Part shown: one piece after another, positions 25,950 to 33,896 of the stretch
Position numbering within the stretch: the stretch's first letter is position 1
Layout: the number at the start of each line of letters is the position of its first letter
Source of the DNA: Streptomyces sp. WAC05374
GTDB taxonomy: Bacteria > Actinomycetota > Actinomycetes > Streptomycetales > Streptomycetaceae
Direction: 5' to 3'
Assembly: GCF_004353505.1 (NCBI RefSeq)
Contig: NZ_SMNQ01000008.1
Span: forward strand, 186,001-250,000
Length of the DNA stretch: 64,000 nt
Program-made: the position numbers and the translations under genes
The notes under the pieces: model-generated
The model's database searches: none
What the model saw: the letters and a program-made list of their open reading frames with translations, nothing else
What the model was told of the DNA's origin: nothing

Positions 25950-26609
25950 CTAAGCGGTGGTCTGCGGCCTTGGCTTGATGGTGACGGAATATCCCTGGGA
26001 CAGGACGGACGCCAGGAACTCGGCTGCGGCGCCCTGGTCAGCGCTTGTGAAAGTCCGTGCGGCAGGCGGTGACTGTCGAGGGGGGCGCGCCTCGCAAGCG
26101 CTCAGCCTTCGGCCACGAGGCTTCTGATTGGCACGCTGTCCGGCCCGGAGCACGGCGACTTCGGAGGCCACGATGGTTCGCTGCCGCTGTCGCCCGTCGT
26201 CCAGGATCGTTTCAAGGAGCCAGAGCGGAGAGCCGGAGATGAGCAGGTCGGCCTCGGCGATCTTGTGCCGGTTGCGCCACCGAGAGATGGCCTGTGCGTC
26301 CTGGCCGAGCACGCGCGCTGCCTCCTGGATACCGACGACGACCGGGAGTTGCTCCTTGTCCTCTAGGTCGTAGCCGAGCGGGATACCAGCCTTGTACGTC
26401 GCTAGCCGTTCTCGGTCGATTTTGCGGTCGCCTTCGCCGTCGAGCCGCATGACTGTGCTCAACAGCCAGTAGGGATTGCCCGATGCGATCAGATCGGGCA
26501 CGTCGAGGGTGCCCGCTGTCCGCCATCTTTGGGATGTCTGCCGCTCCACGTGGAAGAGGAAGGCAATCTCGGCGTGCCCGAGGAGGAACGGGACGCGTAC
26601 CTTTGCCAT
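25950..26609 (-). CDS. Protein with duplicated helix-turn-helix module
   Basis: This 219-residue protein carries two similar segments. Residues 10-51 (LGHAEIAFLFHVERQTSQRW ... LIASGNPYWLLSTV) and 92-132 (VGIQEAARVLGQDAQAISRW ... LLISGSPLWLLETI) both look like a MerR/HTH-17-type helix-turn-helix followed by a shared xSGxPxWLL motif. A basic, disordered stretch at 160-190 and a short C-terminal domain follow. The start M at 26609 has an upstream GGGGAAGGG ribosome site. It lies 75 bp downstream of the PLD gene in the same direction. It could be a regulator or the DNA-recognition partner of the helicase/ATPase/PLD cassette. Confidence 0.75.
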   Translation of the reverse strand: MAKVRVPFLLGHAEIAFLFHVERQTSQRWRTAGTLDVPDLIASGNPYWLLSTVMRLDGEGDRKIDRERLATYKAGIPLGYDLEDKEQLPVVVGIQEAARVLGQDAQAISRWRNRHKIAEADLLISGSPLWLLETILDDGRQRQRTIVASEVAVLRAGQRANQKPRGRRLSACEARPPRQSPPAARTFTSADQGAAAEFLASVLSQGYSVTIKPRPQTTA

Positions 26610-26683
26610 GAGACGCCCTTCCCCATCACCCTGTGTTCGTTCTCGTCGGCTATGTGCTGGCAGGCCACGCCGTGGCTGTGATC

Positions 26684-27580
26684 TTAGGCGTGCTCTACGC
26701 CTGGTCGCAGCTCCCACGAGCCCACTTCGGTGTAGTACCGGCCGAAGTGCTGGAGCCAGGCTGCGAGCGTCTCGGTCGTTCTGCGTGCCTGGTCCTCTGT
26801 ATCTCCTGTCCGCTCGGCGATGGCCTGCTGGAGCTCGATGTTGCTGAGACGCTGTTCCGCGGTCAGCTGACTGAGTTCCGGGATTGCGTGCAGGCGGGCT
26901 TCGACCTCGGTGTTGAAGGCGTCTTCAGTGAGGCCGGCGGGAACGTCGAGCATGGCCAGGTCTCGCACGATGCCGGCCTCGACCAGTGAAGTGAATCTCT
27001 GTCGCCCGCTGTAGAGGGAGTAGACGTTCCCCGGTCTCCTTGTCTCCGGGAACCAGTACGGGGCTGCTTCGTCCTCGGACGGCGGAGTGACGCGCTCGCT
27101 TCTCAGGAGTTCTGCCTGCTGCCGCACGAGGGCAGCCGTGTGGGGTGTGGCTGTGGTCGAGCGGCCGTTGATCTGGCCTAGGACGCGCTGTACCTCGGGG
27201 TGGTCGATCGGCACCTCCAGCAGGAGTTCCACGTTGGCGTTCGGTACGCGTCCAGTGGCTTTGCCGGTCAGGTTGGCGGAGCCGACCAGACAGCGGCCGT
27301 CGGCACGGTAGAGCTTGGCGTGGAGGGACGGACACAAGGCAATGGAAATGCGTTCGTCACTCTGGGCAGCTTCGATGATCTCCGGGTCAGAGACCCCGGC
27401 GGCTACCTCCGCCGGGGTCCAGCGAGTGACGCACGTGATCTTCTGGACGGAGGAGGGCACCGCGGCGATGGTCTCCTCGAAGATCGCCTTCTTGATGAAG
27501 GGGGCGATGATGACCACCTCCTCGGCGGCGTCCTCCATCAGCTCCGCGATCTGCTGCCAGACATGGTCCGACTGCGTCAC
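26684..27580 (-). CDS. Phospholipase D-like (HKD) nuclease-family protein
   Basis: This 298-residue protein has one HKD motif, HAKLYRADGRC with H87 and K89, followed by GSAN (100-103). The N-terminal EEVVIIAPFIKKA strand is typical of PLD-fold nucleases. A single motif implies that a dimer forms the active site, as in Nuc or BfiI. The C-terminal half is helical and unassigned. A GTG start overlaps the stop of the GHKL ATPase gene by 4 nt, so it is translated with that gene. The likely role is DNA cleavage as the nuclease of a three-gene restriction-like cassette. Confidence 0.85.
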   Translation of the reverse strand: MTQSDHVWQQIAELMEDAAEEVVIIAPFIKKAIFEETIAAVPSSVQKITCVTRWTPAEVAAGVSDPEIIEAAQSDERISIALCPSLHAKLYRADGRCLVGSANLTGKATGRVPNANVELLLEVPIDHPEVQRVLGQINGRSTTATPHTAALVRQQAELLRSERVTPPSEDEAAPYWFPETRRPGNVYSLYSGRQRFTSLVEAGIVRDLAMLDVPAGLTEDAFNTEVEARLHAIPELSQLTAEQRLSNIELQQAIAERTGDTEDQARRTTETLAAWLQHFGRYYTEVGSWELRPGVEHA

Positions 27581-29481
27581 TCCTCTTCACTCCCGTCCTC
27601 GATGAAGTCACGGGCGTACCGACCCCAGTCGCTCCGGGCATCCGCGATGACACGGCGAGCCTTCTTGCTGGGGATCTCGTCCTCCATCCGTGCCCAAGAG
27701 AAGATGAGCAGCTTGAAGGTCTCGGTCGCACGGGTGAGCCGCTGGCGGAGCTCTGCTTCGTTCGCGTCCTCGGGCACGTCCTCAAGAACGGCCATCAGCT
27801 TGCTGTGCAGGGGGTGTTCCGTATTGAAGGACACCTGGAGCATGCCGGCGAGCAGGTCGATGTTGAAGAATGCGGATGAGTCCTGGGGACTGGAGATCCA
27901 GCGGACGCGCCAGTCGTTCTCCAGAGCCTCGTCCACCAGGGTCTGGGCGGTGTCCTCGTCGACATGGTGTCGCTCGGTCAGCGCGGCGAGCTGCTCCTGG
28001 CGCTTGTCGGCTTCCGTCGCCTCCTCGCCGAGGAGGTCGGTCGTACCCGTGTGCCCGTCCTCCTGCCGGCGCTTGACGGCGTCCGTGGCCTTGGAAGTGA
28101 CGTTCTCGTCGTACCGCTTCTTGCTCTTCCGGCCGCCCAGCGTCTGCTGCTTTAGCTTCAGGCGCATCTTGCTCAGGAGGCCCTTGAGGTACTGGGCGAG
28201 GTCGATCAACGGCAGTCGGGGGTCGCCGAGTTCCCGGAGCCGGTCTTTGAACTCCTTGGGGGTTTCGTCGGGGTCCTGCTCAGACGACCAGTCGAAGTCG
28301 GCGAGTGACGAAAACACGACGGCGGTCTGCTTATTGTTGGTGACGCCGAACACCTCGTCGAGCTCGGGCGGGAAGTCCACCTCGATGCCCCACCACCGCT
28401 CCACGGGGTTGTAGCCGATGGCCCACGAGGTATCGAGATCGAGTTCGCGCCCTTTACGGACCAGGGAGACGCCAATGTTCCGACGGGCGTGCTGTCCCCA
28501 CTTCTGGGCACCAGCGTCCCGGTTCGGGTTGGCCGCATCGGGCCACGGATGGCCGGAGACGTCGGAACGGCGGGCTTCAGGCCGGGCGATGGATGCGCGC
28601 ACAGTTACGGTGTGCTGTGTGCCATCGACAGTGATGGGATAGCGGTAGACCCCGGGCTCCGCCTCGTTGCCCATGTGGAAGGGCTCGAACATGGGGGTGC
28701 TGCTGAACGGCTCGGGCGTTCCGGTCTTCGCCATGAGGTACAGAGGGTCATTGGGTTCGGCGTAGTAGGCGCCGTTGTCCCCTTCGTTGACTTTCTCGAT
28801 GACTTTCCCGTCGCGAACGGGAGCCATCTTGATGTCCACGGAGCCGTCGTTCAGGTAGTGCCGGTACACACGGCCGATCAGCTCGGCGGTGTTGCGCAGG
28901 GTGGCGCCGGCGCTGTGCCATTTGACGCGGTCCAGGTTCGTCCAGACGACGAGGGTGCCGCTGGTGCCCAGGGGCACCTCGCTGAGGTCGTCCCAGTACT
29001 CCGGAACACGGTGAGGGACGGGGTCGGGAACCTCATCCTGTCCGTTGGTGATCTCGTCCAGGTCAAGGTAGGTGTACAGAGCGTTCGCAGGGCTGTTCTT
29101 CCACGACCAGACCTCGACCTTGGTGCACTGGGACATGCTGGAGTTGGGCAGGCCCATGCCGAAGCGGCCGATTCGGCTGCGGTCGTCGCCGAGACCGTCT
29201 CCGTATTTCAGGGCACGGCGCAGGAGTTCGCTGTCCATGCCCTTGCCGTTGTCGAGGACGGCGATCTTGTCCACCCGGTACCTGGTCTGGGTGGCACCTT
29301 CGATGGGGCTTTCGCAGGCGAAGACCTGTACCAGCGTGGCTTCGGCGTCGATGCTGTTGTCGATCAGCTCGGCGAGTGCGTAGGCGGTGTTCTTGTAGCC
29401 GCTGTCGCGCATGGCCTTGACGGTCAGCGAAGGGCTGACGATCCGATAGTTGTTTCCTTCGCCGGTCACGCTGTCTCCCAT
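27577..29481 (-). CDS. GHKL (HSP90/MutL-type) ATPase of defence cassette
   Basis: This 634-residue protein has an N-terminal Bergerat ATP-binding fold: ALAELIDNSIDAEA (N-box, about 36-48), VLDNGKGMD and GRFGMGLPNSSMSQC. Next comes a transducer-like region with TSGTLVVWTNLDRV. The C-terminal half contains a charged, Lys-rich, probably coiled stretch (KMRLKLKQQTLGGRKSKKRYDE) and ends acidic. ATG 29481 is used because upstream codons encode an Arg-rich antisense-like extension. It overlaps the helicase gene by 16 nt and the PLD gene by 4 nt. This points to a tight three-subunit complex or pathway. Confidence 0.85.
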   Translation of the reverse strand: MGDSVTGEGNNYRIVSPSLTVKAMRDSGYKNTAYALAELIDNSIDAEATLVQVFACESPIEGATQTRYRVDKIAVLDNGKGMDSELLRRALKYGDGLGDDRSRIGRFGMGLPNSSMSQCTKVEVWSWKNSPANALYTYLDLDEITNGQDEVPDPVPHRVPEYWDDLSEVPLGTSGTLVVWTNLDRVKWHSAGATLRNTAELIGRVYRHYLNDGSVDIKMAPVRDGKVIEKVNEGDNGAYYAEPNDPLYLMAKTGTPEPFSSTPMFEPFHMGNEAEPGVYRYPITVDGTQHTVTVRASIARPEARRSDVSGHPWPDAANPNRDAGAQKWGQHARRNIGVSLVRKGRELDLDTSWAIGYNPVERWWGIEVDFPPELDEVFGVTNNKQTAVVFSSLADFDWSSEQDPDETPKEFKDRLRELGDPRLPLIDLAQYLKGLLSKMRLKLKQQTLGGRKSKKRYDENVTSKATDAVKRRQEDGHTGTTDLLGEEATEADKRQEQLAALTERHHVDEDTAQTLVDEALENDWRVRWISSPQDSSAFFNIDLLAGMLQVSFNTEHPLHSKLMAVLEDVPEDANEAELRQRLTRATETFKLLIFSWARMEDEIPSKKARRVIADARSDWGRYARDFIEDGSEEE

Positions 29482-31091
29482 ACGTCTTCCCAGTTGGTGA
29501 ATGCTTCGGCGACGTCGCCGAACCCGGGGAGTTCCGGGTCGACGACGGTGACGATCTCGCAGGTTTCGGTTCCGCCGGCCTTGGGGCCGCGGATGACCCG
29601 GCCGACCATCTGGCTGTAGAGCACCAGGGACTTGGTTGGCCGGGCGATGACGGCGGCGCTGGCTGCCGGTGCGTCGAAGCCCGTGGTCAGAACTCCGAAG
29701 TTGCACAGGATCATCGGGCGCCGCGCCGCGCTCTTGAAACGACGGATGGCGTCGCTGCGGTGCCGGGGCGAGGACTCACCGGTCACGAATACGGCGTCGA
29801 AGCCAGCCGCGGACAGCACAGATGCGATGAGTCGGCAGTGCTGGACCGATGCCGCGAACACGAGGATGCGGCGGTGCTGCTTCTCAAGCAGCTCCATGAT
29901 CGTCTGGACAACCTTGAGGTTCCACTGCTTGTCCTTCGCGAGCTCGGCGATGAAGCTGTCCGGGATCTCGAACGCTCGGGCCAGGCTCTGCTGGTCCCGG
30001 GCCGACAGATGCATGCCGGCTTCCGCGGCTACCGTGCGCATGATCGGTTTGGCCAGGTAGCCTTGGTCGATGAGGGCTGTCACGGGGTTCGTGTAGCCCT
30101 CGATCTCCAGCATGACCTTCTGGCGGGAGAAGAAGTCGGCGAGTTCTTCGTCCTTGGCGATGTCCGCCCACGTGCGGCCCGGCGTCGCGGTGAGGCCCAG
30201 CAGGCTGGAGTCATGTCGTACCGTCAGGTCGTCCACCACGCCCTGAAACGTGGGGGCGATGATCTGATGTGCCTCGTCGAACACGGTCAGAGTGCTGCGG
30301 GCGGCCAGCGTGCGCAGGAACTGCGGGTCAGATTTGGCGATTGAGACGGCCTTCTCCAGCCCGAGAACGACCAGGCCGTCGGTCACGTCCGCGAGATCCG
30401 GGGAAGCGCTGCCCCACACGCGGAGAACCGGCAGGGGACGGTCGCCGACTTTGCTCCAGGCGCGCTCGAACTCGGTCGCGGCCTGCTCCAGCAGTTCCTG
30501 CCCGTGAGCCAGCCACACCACCAGGGCGGGTCCGTGCTGCCGCAGATGGTCGCAGATCATGCTCATGCCGGTCCGCGTTTTGCCCACGCCCGTTGGCAGA
30601 TGGAGCACGGCCCGGCGGGGGCCGTCGTACAGCAGCTCCTTGGTCCGGCGTGCCGCGCGGAGCTGATGGGGGAATAGGGCGTAGTCGGGAGCCGTTTCCC
30701 GCTTGAGGGACGGAAGTTGAGGCTGTGTGCGCTCGACCTCGAAGCCGAAGAACTCCAGAAGTTCCCTGCGCTCATCAGGTGTCCACTTCAACGAGTGCAG
30801 GTACTCCAGCGGTTGCCCGTCGCCCAGCGAGCCGAGCCGCTGCGCCAGCTCCCCTTGTTTGGGCGCGGGAACGAGACCGATCAGCGTGGCACGCTCGTCC
30901 TCATCGGCGACCAGGAGCTCGGCGTCGATCGCGATCGCGGCGACGGCTCGCAACCGCTCGTCACTGGCCGTGCCTCCTTCGATGAGGTCGAGGAGGCCGC
31001 ACAGCTCCTTGCCGAGGCGCCGGCGGATGTAGTCCATGGGGGCGTTTGACAGGAGCGCCTCGAAGGGCATTCCCGGCGACCATGTCGTCAC
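29466..31091 (-). CDS. SF2 DEAD/DEAH-box helicase of defence cassette
   Basis: This 541-residue SF2 helicase has Walker A LPTGVGKTRT, motif II DEAH (TVFDEAHQI), motif III LGLTATPG, and the second RecA domain motifs NFGVLTTGFDAP and QMVGRVIRG. It resembles RAD25/SSL2-like and type III restriction helicases. About 125 N-terminal residues before the helicase core have no clear match. GTG 31091 follows an AGGTGAGG ribosome site. It is the first gene of the cassette and diverges from sspA, so the shared 455-bp region may coordinate both. Confidence 0.9.
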   Translation of the reverse strand: MTTWSPGMPFEALLSNAPMDYIRRRLGKELCGLLDLIEGGTASDERLRAVAAIAIDAELLVADEDERATLIGLVPAPKQGELAQRLGSLGDGQPLEYLHSLKWTPDERRELLEFFGFEVERTQPQLPSLKRETAPDYALFPHQLRAARRTKELLYDGPRRAVLHLPTGVGKTRTGMSMICDHLRQHGPALVVWLAHGQELLEQAATEFERAWSKVGDRPLPVLRVWGSASPDLADVTDGLVVLGLEKAVSIAKSDPQFLRTLAARSTLTVFDEAHQIIAPTFQGVVDDLTVRHDSSLLGLTATPGRTWADIAKDEELADFFSRQKVMLEIEGYTNPVTALIDQGYLAKPIMRTVAAEAGMHLSARDQQSLARAFEIPDSFIAELAKDKQWNLKVVQTIMELLEKQHRRILVFAASVQHCRLIASVLSAAGFDAVFVTGESSPRHRSDAIRRFKSAARRPMILCNFGVLTTGFDAPAASAAVIARPTKSLVLYSQMVGRVIRGPKAGGTETCEIVTVVDPELPGFGDVAEAFTNWEDVWETA

Positions 31092-31546
31092 AGCCTCACC
31101 TGACCGATGCGGCTGACGGCGAGCCGTGAGCCGCTCGCACAGGACCGACCATCATCGTGAAGTTCCTCCCCCAACTCGACGCACACCAGGTAGCGCTCAA
31201 CGTGCAGATACCGCGACGGTGCAGCGTGCGGACCACCCTAATCGGGACCACTGACATCAGGAGCACCATCAGGCGAAAAGCCCAGCCACGGACGGCATTT
31301 GGCCACACAGCGACCTGTCTGCCCGGCCTCAAAAGAGATCTCGCGGCACGCCGCTTGCGTGTGAGGCACACGCCGTAGAACATTTGTTCGGTAAGCGGCT
31401 TGCGACACCCCGCGTTCGAGTGATTCAAAGAGTGGATCTCGGCTCGCGGCTAGGATCACCGCGAGCTCCTGGTGGAACCCCGGATGCGGGAGAAGGTTTC
31501 CACCAGCAGTACATTGGTGTGCGACACGAGCGAGGCGGGGTGGCTG
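31092..31546. promoter_or_regulatory. Divergent control region of the helicase cassette and sspABCD
   Basis: No gene is supported in this 455-bp gap. Close to sspA an 8-bp inverted repeat (GCTCGCGG 31442-31449, CCGCGAGC 31459-31466) brackets a TAGGAT hexamer at 31451-31456 that fits a -10 box. A repressor could therefore cover the sspA promoter. I see no good -35 box. The rest is less GC-rich than the genes around it and could hold the leftward promoter. Confidence 0.4.
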
Positions 31547-32725
31547 ATGATGAACGGGCTGAATGGGTCGAATGCGTCCTATTTGGACTACAATGCCACC
31601 GCCCCGATCCGTCCCGAGGCCCTCGCGGCCGTCGTCGAGGCCATGCAGTCGGTCGGCAACGCGTCAAGCATGCACCACCCGGGACGGCAGGCGGCTGAGC
31701 GGGTCGACGTCGCCCGCCGGCAGCTAGCTGACCTTCTAGGCTGCTCGCCCGGCGAGATCATCTTCACATCCGGAGCGACCGAAGCGAACAACCTGGCCCT
31801 CCGGGCAGCGTTCACCGCCGGAAATACCCTGGTCACAAGCCCCGTTGAGCATCCGGCTGTCCTCGAGACAGCCCGCGCGATCACCGCCGAGAGCCCCGAG
31901 GATCTTGTACTCCTGCCGGTCGACACCGACGGCCTGGTGGGTCTCGACGCCCTCGATCTGGTCTTCGCCTCGCGCCCTGGGGGAGTGGTCTCCTTGATGT
32001 TGGCGAACAACGAGACCGGCGTCCTCACCGACCTCCGCGTCGCGGCCAAGGCGGCCCGTGAAGCCGGCGCACTCGTTCACACGGACGCCACGCAGATCAT
32101 CGGCCGCCTCCCCGTGGACGTCACTGAACTCGATGTTGACCTCTTGTCGCTGTCAGCCCACAAGTTCGGCGGACCGCAGGGGGTCGGCGCGCTGTATGTA
32201 CGGCGTGGGTCTCCACTCCCGCACCGGCCGCTCCTCGTGGGTGGCGGACAGGAGCGGGGCTGGCGCGCAGGCACGCTGAACGTGGCAGGGATCATCGGCA
32301 TGGGGGCAGCGGCCGACGCCGCGCGCCGCGGTCTCGGCGAGGAGGTCGAGCGGATCGCAGTCCTGCGCGACCGCCTCGAAAACCTCGTGACCGGTGCCCT
32401 GCCCGGCTGCCGTATCAACGGCCGGCGTGATCAGCGCCTGCCGGGTGTGACGAGCATCACCATTCCGGGCGTGCCGGCGGACGCGGTCCTGGCGGCCATG
32501 CCTGACGTCGCCGCCTCGGAGGGCAGCGCGTGCGCGTCCGGTGCTCCGACACCGAGCCACGTGCTCCTGGCGATGGGTCTGTCCCGGGAAGACGCCGACA
32601 GCACGATCCGCTTCTCGCTGGGCTACGCCACCACTAATGCCGAGATCGAGCATGCCGCGCACGCCGTCAAACGCGCCGTGGCGCAGGTTCGTGACGCGCT
32701 GGCCGAAGCCCACGGTCCCCGCTGA
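31547..32725 (+). CDS. sspA: SspA cysteine desulfurase
   Basis: This 392-residue PLP enzyme of the NifS/IscS class removes sulfur from L-cysteine and forms a persulfide, the first step of DNA phosphorothioation. PLP Lys is K206 in SLSAHKFGGPQGVGALY, and the stacking His is H102 in PVEHPAV. The catalytic Cys is C329 in GSACASG, in the short-loop class I arrangement. The start SYLDYNATAPIRP is typical. ATG 31547 follows a GGCGGGG ribosome site; the next codon is also ATG. It heads a four-gene operon with sspB, sspC and sspD, and is the dndA equivalent. Confidence 0.92.
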   Translation: MMNGLNGSNASYLDYNATAPIRPEALAAVVEAMQSVGNASSMHHPGRQAAERVDVARRQLADLLGCSPGEIIFTSGATEANNLALRAAFTAGNTLVTSPVEHPAVLETARAITAESPEDLVLLPVDTDGLVGLDALDLVFASRPGGVVSLMLANNETGVLTDLRVAAKAAREAGALVHTDATQIIGRLPVDVTELDVDLLSLSAHKFGGPQGVGALYVRRGSPLPHRPLLVGGGQERGWRAGTLNVAGIIGMGAAADAARRGLGEEVERIAVLRDRLENLVTGALPGCRINGRRDQRLPGVTSITIPGVPADAVLAAMPDVAASEGSACASGAPTPSHVLLAMGLSREDADSTIRFSLGYATTNAEIEHAAHAVKRAVAQVRDALAEAHGPR

Positions 32726-32783
32726 CCGTTATCCCGTTTACCACCTCGTTAGAGCAATCGCATTGGACACAGAGAGGTCCCGA

Positions 32784-33896
32784 ATGTCAGACAGCCGGCT
32801 TGGGGAAGCCGCCCATTTTGCCTTCGCGCGACACGAAACGTTCGCGCCCCGCTTCGGCTGGCTGCACAAGGCGTACATGCAGGTCAAACGCGACCAGGGT
32901 GCGTTCCTCGCGGACGACGCGCCGGTGTTGTTCGGCGTGGGCAAGAACATGGTCAACGCCATGCGCTACTGGTCGCGTGCGTTCAAGCTGACCCGCGAGC
33001 ACTCGCCCGCCCAGCGCACACAGGCCAAGTTTTCCTATCCCACCTGGGAAGCCCGCTGGCTTTTGGACGAGGACGGCGCGGACCCGTATCTGGAGGAGAA
33101 CGGCAGCCTGTGGTTGCTGCACTGGTGGCTGGTCTCTTCCCGCCCCGGGGCCAAGAGTCACGCGCCGGCCTGGTACACGGCCTTCCACCTGGCGCCGTTC
33201 TCCCGGTTTACGACCGTGGACATGACGCAGGTGGTGACCCGGCATGTGAACTTCTCCTACGACAAGAGCCCGGAAGAGGCTTCGATCGTCCGGGACATCG
33301 ACTGCCTCACCAAGATGTATGCGCGGAGCGCCCCGGAGAAGGCGGGCTCGCCGGGCAGCTACGAGGACCTCCTCGCCTGCCCGTTCCGCGACCTTGACCT
33401 GCTCACCTTCGTCGGGACGCGCGGCAAGCCCGAGTGGCAGTTCACCAGCGGGCACCGCACCTCGCTGCCCGCGCGAGTCCTGGCCTACGCCTGCCTCGAC
33501 TACGCCGCCAAGTTCTCGCGCCAGGCCAACTCCATCTCCGTGGCTCGCCTCGCCAACGAGCCGGGCTCCCCGGGGCGCGCCTTCCGTGTCCGGGAGAACG
33601 AGATCGTCGCGGCGCTGCAGAAGATCGCCGCAGACCACCCGCAGCTCAACCTGACCGAGGCCGTAGGACAGCGCAGCCTCGCCTTCACGGCCGACCCCTT
33701 CGAGCTGGCCTGGGAAGTGCTGGACGAGCAGTACGACTTCGTCACCCGTCGACCTGGCTTTCCCACCCGTGAGGAGTGGGCTGCCAAGTTCCCCAAGCTC
33801 GCCGAGGCCGAGCAGAAGGAACTCGCCACTAAGGCCACGGACGCAACAGACGCGGCCGACACCACCGAGATGCTCTTTGCTGAGGAGACCGCGTGA
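32784..33896 (+). CDS. sspB: SspB, DUF4007 phosphorothioation protein
   Basis: This 370-residue DUF4007 protein opens HFAFARHETFAPRFGWLHKAY, followed by LGVGKNMV-like VLFGVGKNMVNAMRYW, the hallmark of the family. In published SspABCD systems, SspB is a DNA-nicking protein needed to insert sulfur into one strand. ATG 32784 is preceded by AGAGAGG; longer frames read through sspA in another frame. Its end overlaps the sspC GTG by 4 nt. The C-terminal tail is Ala/Thr/Asp-rich and probably flexible. Confidence 0.9.
   Translation: MSDSRLGEAAHFAFARHETFAPRFGWLHKAYMQVKRDQGAFLADDAPVLFGVGKNMVNAMRYWSRAFKLTREHSPAQRTQAKFSYPTWEARWLLDEDGADPYLEENGSLWLLHWWLVSSRPGAKSHAPAWYTAFHLAPFSRFTTVDMTQVVTRHVNFSYDKSPEEASIVRDIDCLTKMYARSAPEKAGSPGSYEDLLACPFRDLDLLTFVGTRGKPEWQFTSGHRTSLPARVLAYACLDYAAKFSRQANSISVARLANEPGSPGRAFRVRENEIVAALQKIAADHPQLNLTEAVGQRSLAFTADPFELAWEVLDEQYDFVTRRPGFPTREEWAAKFPKLAEAEQKELATKATDATDAADTTEMLFAEETA

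Noticed and set aside
26684..31091. Reading the helicase/PLD genes as a DISARM locus
   Set aside because: DISARM needs a DUF1998 protein (DrmB) with its helicase and PLD; here the third gene is a GHKL ATPase and there is no DUF1998 gene.
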